Positions 14,893 to 23,901 of a stretch of 40,773 bases of DNA are shown in pieces; positions within the stretch are counted from its first letter, which is position 1, and every line of letters begins with the position of its first letter. The DNA lies in assembly GCA_003649615.1 (NCBI GenBank), contig QMSI01000005.1, positions 1 to 40,773 of the forward strand, written 5' to 3'. Below the pieces are notes generated by a model. That model searched no databases. It saw nothing but the letters and a program-made list of their open reading frames with translations, and had not been told where the DNA came from. This DNA comes from Thermoprotei archaeon. GTDB taxonomy: Archaea; Thermoproteota; Methanomethylicia; Nezhaarchaeales; B40-G2. The position numbers and the translations under genes are program-made.

Positions 14893-15768
14893 TTAAACCC
14901 TATCTTCAAGAGGGTAGCTGAGCCAGTTAACAATAGATAGCACCGACAGGACTGCCTCCTCCGTTCTCACGGTCTCCACACCTTGGTGAGGGATGAAGTT
15001 AACCGTTAAGTTAGCGACCTCGTCAAGGGAAAACCCTTCACGTCTAAGAATCTCAGCAAGCCCCTCCTTAGGGGAGCCGAAGAGGATGAAGGTGGAGTGG
15101 GAAGATAGGTGCTCCTTGAGCTTAGGTAGGGCTTCATGGAGGCTGATACCTAGCCTTGAAGTAGCTAGGATGAAGCTGTAGTTGCTGGTTTTGACCACCT
15201 TGACCAAGGGGCTCCATTCAAGCTTAGCTTTAAACCCGAAGTAAAAGGGGACTTCACTTAGGCTCGATATGGTAGCCTCTACCTTCCCATCCCTCTTAAC
15301 CAGGTGAATTATTACGCGGTCGCCTCTCTTCAAGCTCGCTTCCACTGCTATAGGCTCCTCCAACCCTACCTCCACGTATACTTTAGAGCCACGTCTACCC
15401 ACCACTACTCCTTCCCTAAAGGAGCTGGCTGGGAGCTCCGAAACCTTGGATTCTAGAGGATGGTTAGGAGTTCTAAGAGGAGGCAAAATACCTACAAATC
15501 TAAGTTCAGGCTTAAGAGGGTAAAGAAGCTTCCTAAGGTACTGTGGACAGTTCATGTAGTTTAATAGGTCCACGAGGAGCTTAGCATCCTTAAAGTCAAC
15601 GTCATCCCTATCCTTATAGACCACTACCTCCTCCACCCTAAAGATGGCGCAAGCCCTACCTATGAAGCCAACCTTAATGGTCTTATCGCGGAGGTGGGCT
15701 ACATCGCTAAGTAGAGAAGCTGGAAGAGCTAAACCTATCTTTCGAGGACGTCGAGGCGGATACTTCAC
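14893..15768 (-). CDS. SPOUT-class RNA methyltransferase (COG2106 type)
   Basis: A putative rRNA methyltransferase of the knotted SPOUT fold, commonly encoded just upstream of archaeal rpl3. The N-terminal LALPASLLSDVAHLRDKTIKV, an inserted OB-like domain (about residues 115-160) and the C-terminal knot segment with FILFGSPKEGLAEIL are visible. The proposed activity on a uridine of the large rRNA is from family knowledge, not shown here. GTG 15768 lies about 28 bases from the centre of a TATA-like GGATTTAAGG, so the transcript may be leaderless. It is the first gene of the minus-strand block. Confidence 0.9.
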   Translation of the reverse strand: MKYPPRRPRKIGLALPASLLSDVAHLRDKTIKVGFIGRACAIFRVEEVVVYKDRDDVDFKDAKLLVDLLNYMNCPQYLRKLLYPLKPELRFVGILPPLRTPNHPLESKVSELPASSFREGVVVGRRGSKVYVEVGLEEPIAVEASLKRGDRVIIHLVKRDGKVEATISSLSEVPFYFGFKAKLEWSPLVKVVKTSNYSFILATSRLGISLHEALPKLKEHLSSHSTFILFGSPKEGLAEILRREGFSLDEVANLTVNFIPHQGVETVRTEEAVLSVLSIVNWLSYPLEDRV

Positions 15769-15790
15769 GGAGTGGTATATGTTGAGATAA

Positions 15791-15800
15791 CCTTAAATCC
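15791..15800. promoter_or_regulatory. TATA-like box in the divergent SPOUT/acyltransferase gap
   Basis: CCTTAAATCC reads GGATTTAAGG on the minus strand, about 28 bases before GTG 15768. Read on the plus strand it would start transcription near 15820, well before the acyltransferase ATG 15907. One site could serve both genes. Confidence 0.45.
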
Positions 15801-15906
15801 TTACGTAGCATACCCTTCTCTGGGCTGATGAAGAGCTTGCCGAGTGTCAACCCTAGAGGGGATGAGAGGCCATTCATGCTCAGAGGCCCCTTAAAAGGTG
15901 TAGTAC

Positions 15907-16617
15907 ATGAAGTACATCTCCCCTAAAGCTAAGATACCGTCCACCACCTTCATAGGAGAAGCTGTAGTGCTTGGACCCACCTTCATAGACGAGGAATGCC
16001 TCATCGAGGACTGGGTTATCATAGGGCACCCCAAGAGAAAAGGGCTTCTTCAGGCATCTACGAAGGCCTTCAACTCCCTTAACAAAGCTCTAGACGAGGA
16101 AAGCAGGGGTGCCAAGGTCGGTAGAGGGGTAATCGTGAGGAGCGGCTCGGTGATCTACGAGAACGTAGAACTAGGAGACTACGTGGAGACAGGGCACTAC
16201 GTATTGATCAGGGAGAACACTCAGATAGGAAGGGAAGTTAAGGTTGGTAGCGGCACGATTATTGATGGTGAGGTAAAGGTAGGAGACCGCACTAACATCC
16301 AGTCCTGTGCCTACCTGCCACCAAAGACCCTGGTAGGTAAGGAGGTCTTCATCGGCCCTAGGGCCGTGATAACCAATGATCGTTACCCCTTCAGCGGTAA
16401 GCTCGTCGAAACTGTAGTGGAGGATGGGGTAGTCATAGGCGCTAATGCAGTGTTGGTAGCAGGGATACGCGTGGGTAAAAGAGCAGTGGTGGCAGCGGGA
16501 GCAGTGGTGACTAAGAGCGTGGAGGAGGGAGTGGTCGTGGCTGGATGCCCGGCTAAGAGGATAATGACTGTGGAGGAATATGAGGAAAAGCGGAGCTATT
16601 ACTTAGGAGAAGCTTAG
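15907..16617 (+). CDS. Hexapeptide-repeat acyltransferase
   Basis: A left-handed beta-helix acyltransferase of 236 residues, with many imperfect [LIV]-G-x4 repeats (for example VKVGDRTNIQ, VVIGANAVLVAGIRVGKRAVV) and the closing VVAGCPAKRI. Such enzymes acetylate or acylate nucleotide sugars or amino acids; WbbJ-like sugar acetyltransferases are the nearest match in pattern. The substrate cannot be read from the sequence. The ATG 15907 start begins the fold correctly. The 3' end overlaps archease by 4 bases on the opposite strand. A surface glycan role, alongside STT3 nearby, is only a guess. Confidence 0.9.
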   Translation: MKYISPKAKIPSTTFIGEAVVLGPTFIDEECLIEDWVIIGHPKRKGLLQASTKAFNSLNKALDEESRGAKVGRGVIVRSGSVIYENVELGDYVETGHYVLIRENTQIGREVKVGSGTIIDGEVKVGDRTNIQSCAYLPPKTLVGKEVFIGPRAVITNDRYPFSGKLVETVVEDGVVIGANAVLVAGIRVGKRAVVAAGAVVTKSVEEGVVVAGCPAKRIMTVEEYEEKRSYYLGEA

Positions 16618-17039
16618 ATATCCAGTATGAGCTGAGCCACGTACCTATCCCCTTCTTTAACCACCTTTATCATAGAGTAGGTGGCTGCCTTAACCTCAGT
16701 CTTAAGGTTGTGTCGGCCAGGATCAAGCTTCTCACCGCGAGCCACTCCCTTAAGTTTAAGGACGTCGTCCTCCCTGTCGATCTTCACCTCGAAGGAGGAG
16801 AAGACCATCTTTTCAATGGAGGAAAGCGCTAATAGCTCGTTTAACCATTCCACGAGGAGGCCTTCCTCATCGAAAGCTTCACAGGAAACCTCTACTTCGC
16901 GCTCTTCCTTAACTCCGCTCAAGTCGACCATGACGCTGAACATGGCCTTAGCCGCGTTTTCAAAGGCCTCCTCAAGCGTGGAGCCGAAGCCTCTAACCCC
17001 TACATCCGCTGTGGTCTCAAAGAGCTCGTAGCTGGACAT
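16614..17039 (-). CDS. Archease
   Basis: A small activator of the RNA ligase RtcB, which joins tRNA exons in archaea. It promotes RtcB guanylylation and multiple turnover. The 141-residue protein begins YELFETTADVGVRGFG, and the conserved acidic residues D12 (TTAD) and the terminal LDI of the family are present. ATG 17039 is exactly about 26 bases from the centre of TTATATAAG (17061-17069), so the message should be leaderless. RtcB is not in the window, but two intron-bearing tRNA genes are. Confidence 0.95.
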   Translation of the reverse strand: MSSYELFETTADVGVRGFGSTLEEAFENAAKAMFSVMVDLSGVKEEREVEVSCEAFDEEGLLVEWLNELLALSSIEKMVFSSFEVKIDREDDVLKLKGVARGEKLDPGRHNLKTEVKAATYSMIKVVKEGDRYVAQLILDI

Positions 17040-17060
17040 CAAGGCTTAAACCTAAGCGAG

Positions 17061-17069
17061 TTATATAAG
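17061..17069 (-). promoter_or_regulatory. TATA box of archease
   Basis: The plus-strand sequence TTATATAAG is centred at 17065, 26 bases from ATG 17039. It is the cleanest TATA element in the window and predicts a leaderless mRNA. Confidence 0.6.
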
Positions 17070-17260
17070 CTCTCAGCTTGAGCTAAGATGCGACCTTGAA
17101 AGGGAAAGCAGAAATGAAGGTTACGTAACCATCGCTCTTTAAGGCTAACGCCTTCCCATTTATAAAGGATGCCCAAGTAAACGATACTCCTAAGGTAATG
17201 ATACTTCAACCTCGTGCTAGAGCTGTCCAAAAACGCGACAAATAAGGCATCGATAAGTAA

Positions 17261-17364
17261 CGCCGGGGGTGGGATTTGAACCCACGCGCCCCAGACGGGG
17301 CACCGGCTTTCTCGCCAAGGAAAAAGCTCAAGGCCGGCGCTTTAGACCACTCAGCCACCCCGGC
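17261..17364 (-). tRNA. tRNA-Ser (anticodon UGA) with an 18-nt intron
   Basis: Read on the minus strand, acceptor GCCGGGG (17364-17358) pairs with CCCCGGC (17268-17262), with G17261 as discriminator, the serine identity base in archaea. The T-arm is GTGGG TTCAAAT CCCAC. A long variable arm GTGCCCCGTCTGGGGCGC makes it class II. The anticodon stem is CCGGC/GCCGG and the anticodon TGA lies at 17330-17328. Mature length is 86 bases after removing the intron. CCA is not encoded. Confidence 0.95.
17309..17326 (-). other. tRNA-Ser intron (18 nt, canonical 37/38 site)
   Basis: Loop bases CTTG pair with intron bases CGAG (one U-G pair), leaving three-base bulges AGC and AAA. This is the core of a bulge-helix-bulge splice motif with the cuts between positions 37 and 38. 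The rest of the intron is an 11-base pyrimidine-rich loop. Confidence 0.85.
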
Positions 17365-17408
17365 TCATTGAAGAAAGCTGAGGGAGCTCCACTTAACCTT
17401 GCTGGTCT

Positions 17409-20400
17409 TTAAGGGGAGGTCAACTTGATACCCATCTCATAGCTTTCACCATCGATAGTCCATCGTTTAACGTAGAAGCCCTTCTCAACCGTCCCTACAC
17501 CTGTCCTCAAGGATAGTTGTCTTACTCGGACCTCTTGGCGTATATAGTCCTCCATCCGTTTAAGCCTTGACAAAGACGCATCGCTAGGGACATTAATGAA
17601 GGCGTCCACGTAAGCCTCCACCGGTAGATCTAGGTTCTTCCTCATCTCTTGCAGCCTCCTAACCACTTCTCTAGCTAAGCTCTCAGCAGCGAGCTCCTCG
17701 GTTACCTCCACGTCTAGGTAGAGGATACCTCCTCGAAACTTAGCCTTAATGAGGCCTTCCTTTAACCTAACCTCCTCCCCAGGGGTTAAGAACTCTAAGT
17801 CCTTGATGTTCATCTGGTCGAGGAGTAGGTGACGTAGGCGTTCTATGCAGTCCTTAACCTTGGTCTCCTCGCTCATGATCAACGCTTTCCCTAGAGGCTT
17901 CCGAAGCTTAAGCCCAGCAGCCTGTCTAGCGCTTAGCGACGCCTCGACGATATTTCTAGCGATGTCCATAAGGGCCTCTAGGTCTTCATCTATCAGTGAT
18001 TCGTCCGGCTCTGGCCAACGGCATAGGTGGATGCTCTTGGGCATCGAGGAGGAGAGAGGCCTAAACATGTGCTGATAGATGTGCTCTGCGAGGAGAGGTA
18101 TGAAAGCAGCAGCCATCCTTAGGAAAGCGTACAGCGCCTGGTAAAGGGCGTAGTATGCTGCAAGCTTGGCAGGGTCAGATTTATCGATCCATGTCCTACG
18201 CCTGATAAGCCTTATGTACCATCTGCTGACGTCATCGAGGATGAAGGAGCTTAAAGCTCTTAAAGCTTCATGGATAGTCAAACCATCAAGCGAGGAGGAC
18301 ACTTGTTTAATCAGCCTCTGTGTCCTTGAAAGCAACCATTTATCTTCAGGTGCCAGCCACTCCCTAACCTCCTCGCCCAATGAGAGCGGGTTAAACCTAT
18401 CCAGGTTCATGTAGAGGCTGGCGAAGTAGAAAGTGTTCCATAGTACGTTAAGGTCGCGGTAGGCCTCCTCGACGCCTCTCCAAGAGAAGTGAAGGTCCTC
18501 CCAAGTGGTGCATGAAAGCTCATACCACCTTAGAGCGTCTCTACCGTACTTCCCGATGACCTCCTCCGGGTATACTATGTTGCCCAGCGACTTATGCATC
18601 GCCCTTCCCTGCTCGTCAAGCGAGAAGCCGTGGACCAGGACGTTACGGTAAGGCGCCTTATCGAACACCACCATGCTCGTGACCAGTAGCGTGTAAAACC
18701 AGCCCCTCGTCTGGTCATGGCCCTCCAGCACTAAGTCGGCAGGCCACCATTTATCCAGCTCATCATCTCTACTAGGATACTTAAGACAAGCCCAAGAGGC
18801 AGCTCCAGAGTCCATCCACACGTCTAGCACGTCAGGCACCCTTCTCATCAACCCACCACAGGAGCAGCGGAGCAGGACTTCGTCTATCCAGGGCCTATGA
18901 AGGTCTAAGGGGTCGGGCAACGGTGAGGCGGCTTCCTCTTTAAGCTCCTTTAAGGAGCCTATCACCTTAAAGGAAGAGCAACGTTCGCAGACCCATACAG
19001 GTAGAGGTACCCCCCAATATCGTTGTCTAGAGATAACCCAATCCTTCGCCTCCTCGAGCCATTTCCTAAACCTCATCTGACCTGCCCATTCAGGAGCCCA
19101 CCTGACACGGTCGTTCTCCTCTAAGAGACGGTCACGTATAGCGGTCACCTTAATGAACCATTGAGTAGCCGCCTTCAGTATTAGCGGCGATTTGCACCTC
19201 CAACAGTGAGGGTAGCGATGCGCGATGGTTCCTTTTGCCAGGAGGAGACCCTTAGCTTCTAGATCTTTTATGATTTCCTCGTCAGCATCAAACACAAACT
19301 TACCAGCATACTTCCCAGCTTCCGCCGTGTATACTCCTCTCTCATCAACTGGCGAAAGTATGGGGAGACCGTAGCTTAAACCCACCTCGAAGTCTTCTTC
19401 ACCATGCCCTGGAGCTGAGTGAACACAGCCCGTACCTTCAGTTAAGGTTACGTACTCAGCGCTCAGTACCACCATATGTGCTGGGCTCACTTCTAGCTGT
19501 TTAGGTACTTCTTCCGCTAGAGGAGGATGGTACCTTAAGCCTTCAAGGTCGCTGCCGGGGAAGGACTCGAGGATCTCATAGCTCAAGCCAGCCTCCTTGA
19601 ATACCTCCTCACACCTCGCCTCAGCTAGGATGTATATTTCATCTCCTGCCTTCACCCTGACGTAGGTGTAGTCAGGGTGAACCATAACCGCCACGTTAGC
19701 CGGTAAAGTCCAAGGAGTGGTGGTCCAGATCAAGATATACTCCTTATCCCTACCCTCTAAGGGGAACTTAACGTAGATGGAGGGGCTCTTAACCTCTCTA
19801 TACTCCTCGGTAACCTCATAGCCAGCTAACACCGTGCCACACCGAGGACACCAGTGGACTACCTTAACACCCCTCCAGAGGAGGCCCCTCTCGTGAGCTC
19901 GTTTAACCACTAGCCATACAGCCTCTATGTAGTCGTTGTCGATGGTTCTGTACGGCTTTTCCCAGTCCATCCACACCGCTAAGTTCTTGAACTGTTTAGT
20001 TAACACCTCTAGGTTTTCTAGGGCGTAGGCTCGACATTCATTCACGAAATGAGCTACACCGAGCTTCTCCTCGATCTCCCTCTTAGAGCCTAGGCCTAGC
20101 CTCCTCTCCACCATAACCTCTATGGGAAGCCCGTGCATATCGAAGCCAGGTTGATCACGGACGTCGTAACCCTTCATTCGATGGTACCGCAGAAACACAT
20201 CCTTGATCAGCTTATTCCAAGCTGTGCCCACGTGGATAGGGTTAGTCACGTAAGGAGGGCCATCTAGGAAGTAGAACTTAGGCCCTCCTCTACCGGCTTC
20301 CTTAGCTTCACGGTATATCCCATCCTCCTCCCACCACTTCAGCAAGGCTTCCTCGTATGACCTAGGGTCAAAGCGTTTAGGCAGGAGACCTATGTAGCCT

Positions 20401-20423
20401 TGGTTTCCCGTCTCCCTCACCAC
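17409..20423 (-). CDS. ileS: Isoleucyl-tRNA synthetase
   Basis: Charges tRNA-Ile and edits misactivated valine. The 1004-residue class Ia enzyme has the HIGH-type motif NPIHVGTAWN (HVGT at 64-67), the editing domain with TEGTGCVHSAPGHGEEDFEV, the KMSKS-type motif MHKSLGN near residue 609, and cysteine pairs of zinc sites (CPRC, CWRC, CERC). GTG 20423 is the first start in a frame that begins with the conserved YEEALLKWWEEDGIYREA region. It is divergent from stt3, with a TTTAAA box between them. Confidence 0.98.
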   Translation of the reverse strand: MVRETGNQGYIGLLPKRFDPRSYEEALLKWWEEDGIYREAKEAGRGGPKFYFLDGPPYVTNPIHVGTAWNKLIKDVFLRYHRMKGYDVRDQPGFDMHGLPIEVMVERRLGLGSKREIEEKLGVAHFVNECRAYALENLEVLTKQFKNLAVWMDWEKPYRTIDNDYIEAVWLVVKRAHERGLLWRGVKVVHWCPRCGTVLAGYEVTEEYREVKSPSIYVKFPLEGRDKEYILIWTTTPWTLPANVAVMVHPDYTYVRVKAGDEIYILAEARCEEVFKEAGLSYEILESFPGSDLEGLRYHPPLAEEVPKQLEVSPAHMVVLSAEYVTLTEGTGCVHSAPGHGEEDFEVGLSYGLPILSPVDERGVYTAEAGKYAGKFVFDADEEIIKDLEAKGLLLAKGTIAHRYPHCWRCKSPLILKAATQWFIKVTAIRDRLLEENDRVRWAPEWAGQMRFRKWLEEAKDWVISRQRYWGVPLPVWVCERCSSFKVIGSLKELKEEAASPLPDPLDLHRPWIDEVLLRCSCGGLMRRVPDVLDVWMDSGAASWACLKYPSRDDELDKWWPADLVLEGHDQTRGWFYTLLVTSMVVFDKAPYRNVLVHGFSLDEQGRAMHKSLGNIVYPEEVIGKYGRDALRWYELSCTTWEDLHFSWRGVEEAYRDLNVLWNTFYFASLYMNLDRFNPLSLGEEVREWLAPEDKWLLSRTQRLIKQVSSSLDGLTIHEALRALSSFILDDVSRWYIRLIRRRTWIDKSDPAKLAAYYALYQALYAFLRMAAAFIPLLAEHIYQHMFRPLSSSMPKSIHLCRWPEPDESLIDEDLEALMDIARNIVEASLSARQAAGLKLRKPLGKALIMSEETKVKDCIERLRHLLLDQMNIKDLEFLTPGEEVRLKEGLIKAKFRGGILYLDVEVTEELAAESLAREVVRRLQEMRKNLDLPVEAYVDAFINVPSDASLSRLKRMEDYIRQEVRVRQLSLRTGVGTVEKGFYVKRWTIDGESYEMGIKLTSP

Positions 20424-20460
20424 CTTAACTAAGACTCGGCTCGTTAAAGAGTGGAGGACG

Positions 20461-20471
20461 CCTTTAAATCT
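20461..20471. promoter_or_regulatory. TTTAAA box shared by ileS and stt3
   Basis: CCTTTAAATCT sits in the 88-base divergent gap. Counting about 26 bases each way from its centre gives starts near 20440 (ileS, 17-base leader) and 20492 (stt3, 20-base leader). No other good box is seen for ileS. Confidence 0.45.
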
Positions 20472-20511
20472 TTGAGCCGCGCTAGCTTTATGAACGCCTA
20501 GTTACCACCAT

Positions 20512-22716
20512 TTGGGAAGCAGGTGGAGGTTTAGGTTGAGGAAGCCAACGTTAAAGTTCACGCTTCCAGAGCTGCCACGTCAATTAAAAGCTGGAATTAA
20601 CGTTGAGAAGCTCGTGATCATAGCAGCCTTAACCACCGTCTTCATCACCGCCCTCCTCTTGAGGCTACTTCGCCTTAAATACGGCATCTACTTGCTCGAT
20701 GAGTTTGACCCTTACTTCCAGTACTGGATGGCTAAGTACGTAGCTGACCGAGGCTGGACGGGGTTCATAGACTGGTTCTATTGGTACAACGACCCTAAGT
20801 TCTGGCATCCCTATGGGAGAGACGTGATTCACACAGCCTTTCCAGGTGTAGCGTTCACAGGGGCGTTCTTCTACCTCCTCCTTAAGTCGGTAGGGATCAA
20901 CATGGACTTGATGAGCGTCTGCGCCTTCCTACCGGCCTTCATGGGCTCCCTGACCGTAGTACTCATGTATAACTTAGGCAAGGAGGTCGAAGGCAAAGCC
21001 ACCGGGCTCTACGCGGCAGTGTTCATGGCATTTAACGCTGCTTACCTAAGCAGGACGCTCTTCGGCTTCTTCGACGACGAGAGCGTAGGTATCTTCGCTC
21101 TAGTATGCTCCCTCATCTTCTACGCGAGGGCCTTAAAGCGGGAAGGGAGAATACTTGACGCTTTACTTGCCGGGCTATTTCTAGGCTACATGGCTAGTGC
21201 CTGGGGTGCTGCCACCTATGCCATTAACCTCTTCGCGTTACACGCCATATTGATGGTTTTTATAGGAAAGTACAGCCGAAAGCTGCTCTTCACCTATTCT
21301 GCAACCATGAGCGTTGCGCTCCTAATAGCCTCCTTGATACCTAAGCATGGGCCAGGCTTCCTAGCATCAGGCTTAAGCTTCCTAGCTCTCGTAGCCTACG
21401 CCACCTTAGCTATAGCTGAGGTTTCCTCAAACCTAGAGAAAAGAAAAGAAAGAATAGCCCTGCTCTCCTCCATCCTTACAGCTCTAATCGTGGGTTTCGC
21501 TGGACTATGGCTATTAGGCTACTTGACAGCACCAGAAAGGTACTTCTCGGTTCTATATCCAACCATCAGGAGCCCACTCGTAGCCTCAGTAGCTGAACAC
21601 CAAGCCATAACCTGGATGCACTTCTTCCTAGATTTTCAGTTAGCATTACCTTTAGCCTTCTTCGGACTATACATAGTGCTAAGAAGAAGAACTGAGATGG
21701 ATCTACTGATAGCCTTAATGGTAGCCACAACAATATACGCTGCAGCCTCCATGGCTAGGCTTCTCGTGTTACTAGCTCCATTGATCTGCCTCTTGGCAGG
21801 GATAGGCTTCAGCCATCTCATTAAACCATTAGCTCAACGGATAATGTCAGAGGAAGGAGGAAGGAGGAGAAGGTATGCGCTTGGGTTGAATAAGAAATGG
21901 AGCTACGCATTAACTGTGCTTACGGTCATTTTCTTCACACCTTTAGCTTCACCAGCTGTCCTACCCATTACCAATAGCAGCCAGGGGCTCGTAGCGAGGG
22001 CTAGTACACCTCAAATGATAGCTACCTCTGCGTTTGCCCTAACTACACCTGTACCAGACTGGATAAACACTTTAGCATGGATGAGAGACAACCTTCCTCC
22101 CGACGCGGTTGTAGCTAGCTGGTGGGACTATGGCTACCATATATCTGTCATGACTAATAGGACCAGCACCTGCGACAACGCTGCGTTGGATCATAAACAC
22201 ATAGCCAAGATAGCTAGAGCCTTCCTCTCTAACGAAACTGAAGCTCTCGAGATATATCGGGAGCTCAACGTAACCCATGTTGTGGTTTTCGGCTATGTAG
22301 TGCCGTATTTAGCCATGCGCATCGGGGAAGGGTACGTATGGTATTATGCTTCTCTAGGCAACCTTGTAGGAGATGACGTGGTCAAGTCAGAGTGGATGGC
22401 CTTAATAGCAGGCCTAGACCCTGACGACTACCTGAAAGACGCGTATTTCGTTCATCCAACTACCAACACCATAACATCCATTAGAGTTCCAGCTGGAGAG
22501 AAAGCTGAGGATGCTATCATCTACCAGATGATCTTCAACAACTATGAAGGCCCACTAGCTGAGAGAGGCCCTATAATAAAGGATATCGTGGTAGACGATC
22601 AATGGAGGCCCGTAAACCTAGAAACATTCAACGTCAGGCCACTAGAACACTTTAATCTAGTCTATGCTAGTGAGCCAAACCACTTCATCCTGGTCTATGA
22701 AGTGGTTTACGACTGA
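20512..22716 (+). CDS. aglB: Oligosaccharyltransferase, STT3/AglB family
   Basis: The catalytic membrane subunit that moves lipid-linked glycans onto Asn in Asn-X-Ser/Thr of exported proteins. The 734-residue protein has about a dozen membrane helices, a metal-binding acidic motif in the first loop (DEFDPYFQYW near residue 63) and the signature WWDYGYHIS near residue 538 in the C-terminal domain. A second acidic pair lies in FFDDESV. TTG 20512 is the only sensible start before the first helix. The gene stands alone between ileS and nop10, overlapping the latter by 10 bases tail to tail. Confidence 0.95.
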   Translation: MGSRWRFRLRKPTLKFTLPELPRQLKAGINVEKLVIIAALTTVFITALLLRLLRLKYGIYLLDEFDPYFQYWMAKYVADRGWTGFIDWFYWYNDPKFWHPYGRDVIHTAFPGVAFTGAFFYLLLKSVGINMDLMSVCAFLPAFMGSLTVVLMYNLGKEVEGKATGLYAAVFMAFNAAYLSRTLFGFFDDESVGIFALVCSLIFYARALKREGRILDALLAGLFLGYMASAWGAATYAINLFALHAILMVFIGKYSRKLLFTYSATMSVALLIASLIPKHGPGFLASGLSFLALVAYATLAIAEVSSNLEKRKERIALLSSILTALIVGFAGLWLLGYLTAPERYFSVLYPTIRSPLVASVAEHQAITWMHFFLDFQLALPLAFFGLYIVLRRRTEMDLLIALMVATTIYAAASMARLLVLLAPLICLLAGIGFSHLIKPLAQRIMSEEGGRRRRYALGLNKKWSYALTVLTVIFFTPLASPAVLPITNSSQGLVARASTPQMIATSAFALTTPVPDWINTLAWMRDNLPPDAVVASWWDYGYHISVMTNRTSTCDNAALDHKHIAKIARAFLSNETEALEIYRELNVTHVVVFGYVVPYLAMRIGEGYVWYYASLGNLVGDDVVKSEWMALIAGLDPDDYLKDAYFVHPTTNTITSIRVPAGEKAEDAIIYQMIFNNYEGPLAERGPIIKDIVVDDQWRPVNLETFNVRPLEHFNLVYASEPNHFILVYEVVYD

Positions 22717-22877
22717 GTGAGGGAAGAGAGCTTCAGCATCCTTCTATACTTACCGTACTTATCCTCCGGAGAGAACTTAGCTGGGTGAGGGTTTTTTAAA
22801 GCCCCACCACAGTAGGGACACCTCCCCTTATCTATCGTGTATCTACCGCACTGGAGGCACTTCATAAGGAGAGGCAT
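22707..22877 (-). CDS. nop10: H/ACA ribonucleoprotein subunit Nop10
   Basis: A small zinc protein of the H/ACA pseudouridylation particle, bridging Cbf5 and L7Ae. The protein has CLQCGRYT and CPYCGG zinc-binding pairs and the Cbf5-contacting segment HPAKFSPEDKYGKYRR. I chose ATG 22877 (56 residues) because GGTGA lies 8 bases upstream at the aIF2-alpha stop; GTG 22889 would add four residues. It ends the L44e-S27e-aIF2-alpha-Nop10 string, a conserved archaeal order. Confidence 0.95.
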   Translation of the reverse strand: MPLLMKCLQCGRYTIDKGRCPYCGGALKNPHPAKFSPEDKYGKYRRMLKLSSLTQS

Positions 22878-22885
22878 AGGTCGCG

Positions 22886-23680
22886 TCACCGTTTATGTAT
22901 AAAGCTGCCATGTCCACCAAGAGACTTAAAGGACTTTAACGCGGTTTCAGCCACCTCCTTCATCACAGCTTCAGCCTTCTTGTAGTCCTCAGCCACCACC
23001 TCGATACCATAGTGGGGCGCACCCGCTAAGTAGATCCTAACGTTATAGCCCTTATCCTTAGCCAACTTTAAGGCCTCTAAAAGAGACTGTTTAATGTGTA
23101 GAACCCCTTTAGGATGGGTGCTTCTAAGCTCCAACATGCCTGAAACTTTAACTAAAGGTATCTCGATATGTTCCTTAGCTATCTCTAGTATGGCATCAGC
23201 CCATTCCTTAGATAAGCCAGCGTTTAAGAGGGCATCAAGCCCATGCCTCACAGCTTCCTCTAACCCAGCATAGATCTCTCCGTATTTATCCTCCAGCTTC
23301 CATCCAGCTTCATCATAAGCCTCGTCAAGCGTTTTACCCAGCTTCTTAGCTGCGAAGGAGAGTAGGGTCTCAGCGCGTTGAGCCCTCTTCCATTCGAACA
23401 TCTTCCTCTCTTTCTCTACGCTTGAAGCTCTCCTTAATGATAGGTCTACATGTCCCTTGGCGGGGTTCACCTTTATTACCTTGAGCACAACCTTCTGACG
23501 CTCCCTTAGGAAGTCTCTTATGTTATGGAACCAGGAAGAAGACACCTCGCTCAGTGGAACGTAGCCTTTCCTGCCTCCATACTCATCGAGGGCCACGTAG
23601 GCTCCTTTATCAAATACCTCAGTCACCGTAGCAACTACCAGCTCGCCCACATCAGGGTAAGGTTTACGCTTCCTAGGCAT
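22886..23680 (-). CDS. eif2a: Translation initiation factor 2 subunit alpha
   Basis: The alpha subunit of aIF2, which brings initiator Met-tRNA to the small subunit. The 264 residues show an N-terminal S1 domain (about 10-85, with VATVTEVFDKGAYVALDEYGG, shown here in part), a helical middle domain and a C-terminal alpha/beta domain ending in SLGGHGSFIHKR. It starts at ATG 23680, 11 bases after S27e. Confidence 0.97.
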   Translation of the reverse strand: MPRKRKPYPDVGELVVATVTEVFDKGAYVALDEYGGRKGYVPLSEVSSSWFHNIRDFLRERQKVVLKVIKVNPAKGHVDLSLRRASSVEKERKMFEWKRAQRAETLLSFAAKKLGKTLDEAYDEAGWKLEDKYGEIYAGLEEAVRHGLDALLNAGLSKEWADAILEIAKEHIEIPLVKVSGMLELRSTHPKGVLHIKQSLLEALKLAKDKGYNVRIYLAGAPHYGIEVVAEDYKKAEAVMKEVAETALKSFKSLGGHGSFIHKR

Positions 23681-23691
23681 CCTAAACCACT

Positions 23692-23901
23692 CTATATCGT
23701 CTTTAAGATCCTAGCCTCTATCCTAGCCTTTCCTCCTGTTGGATAAGCTAAGACTCTGCCACATACAAGGCATTTAACAAGAGTAGAGGCGTGACTAAAG
23801 ATCATCTGGACGTTGCCGCATTCAGGGCATCTCACCTGCAAGAACCTAGACTTTGGTTGAGGTATAAGTTCCCTGAACTTAGACTTACCCGTAAACTTCA
23901 C
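23692..23901 (-). CDS. rps27e: 30S ribosomal protein S27e
   Basis: A 69-residue small-subunit protein with the four-cysteine zinc ribbon CPECGN...[11 protein letters not shown] 23901 overlaps the L44e stop as GTGA, so translation is probably coupled. It has the full family length from this start. Confidence 0.95.
   Translation of the reverse strand: MKFTGKSKFRELIPQPKSRFLQVRCPECGNVQMIFSHASTLVKCLVCGRVLAYPTGGKARIEARILKTI

Noticed and set aside
17070-17260. Possible small RNA between archease and tRNA-Ser, with a TATA-like CATTTATAAAGG near 17158
   Set aside because: No C/D or H/ACA boxes, no stable long hairpin, and only short frames. The minus-strand 63-codon frame at 17039-17230 overlaps the archease promoter and has no recognisable protein pattern.
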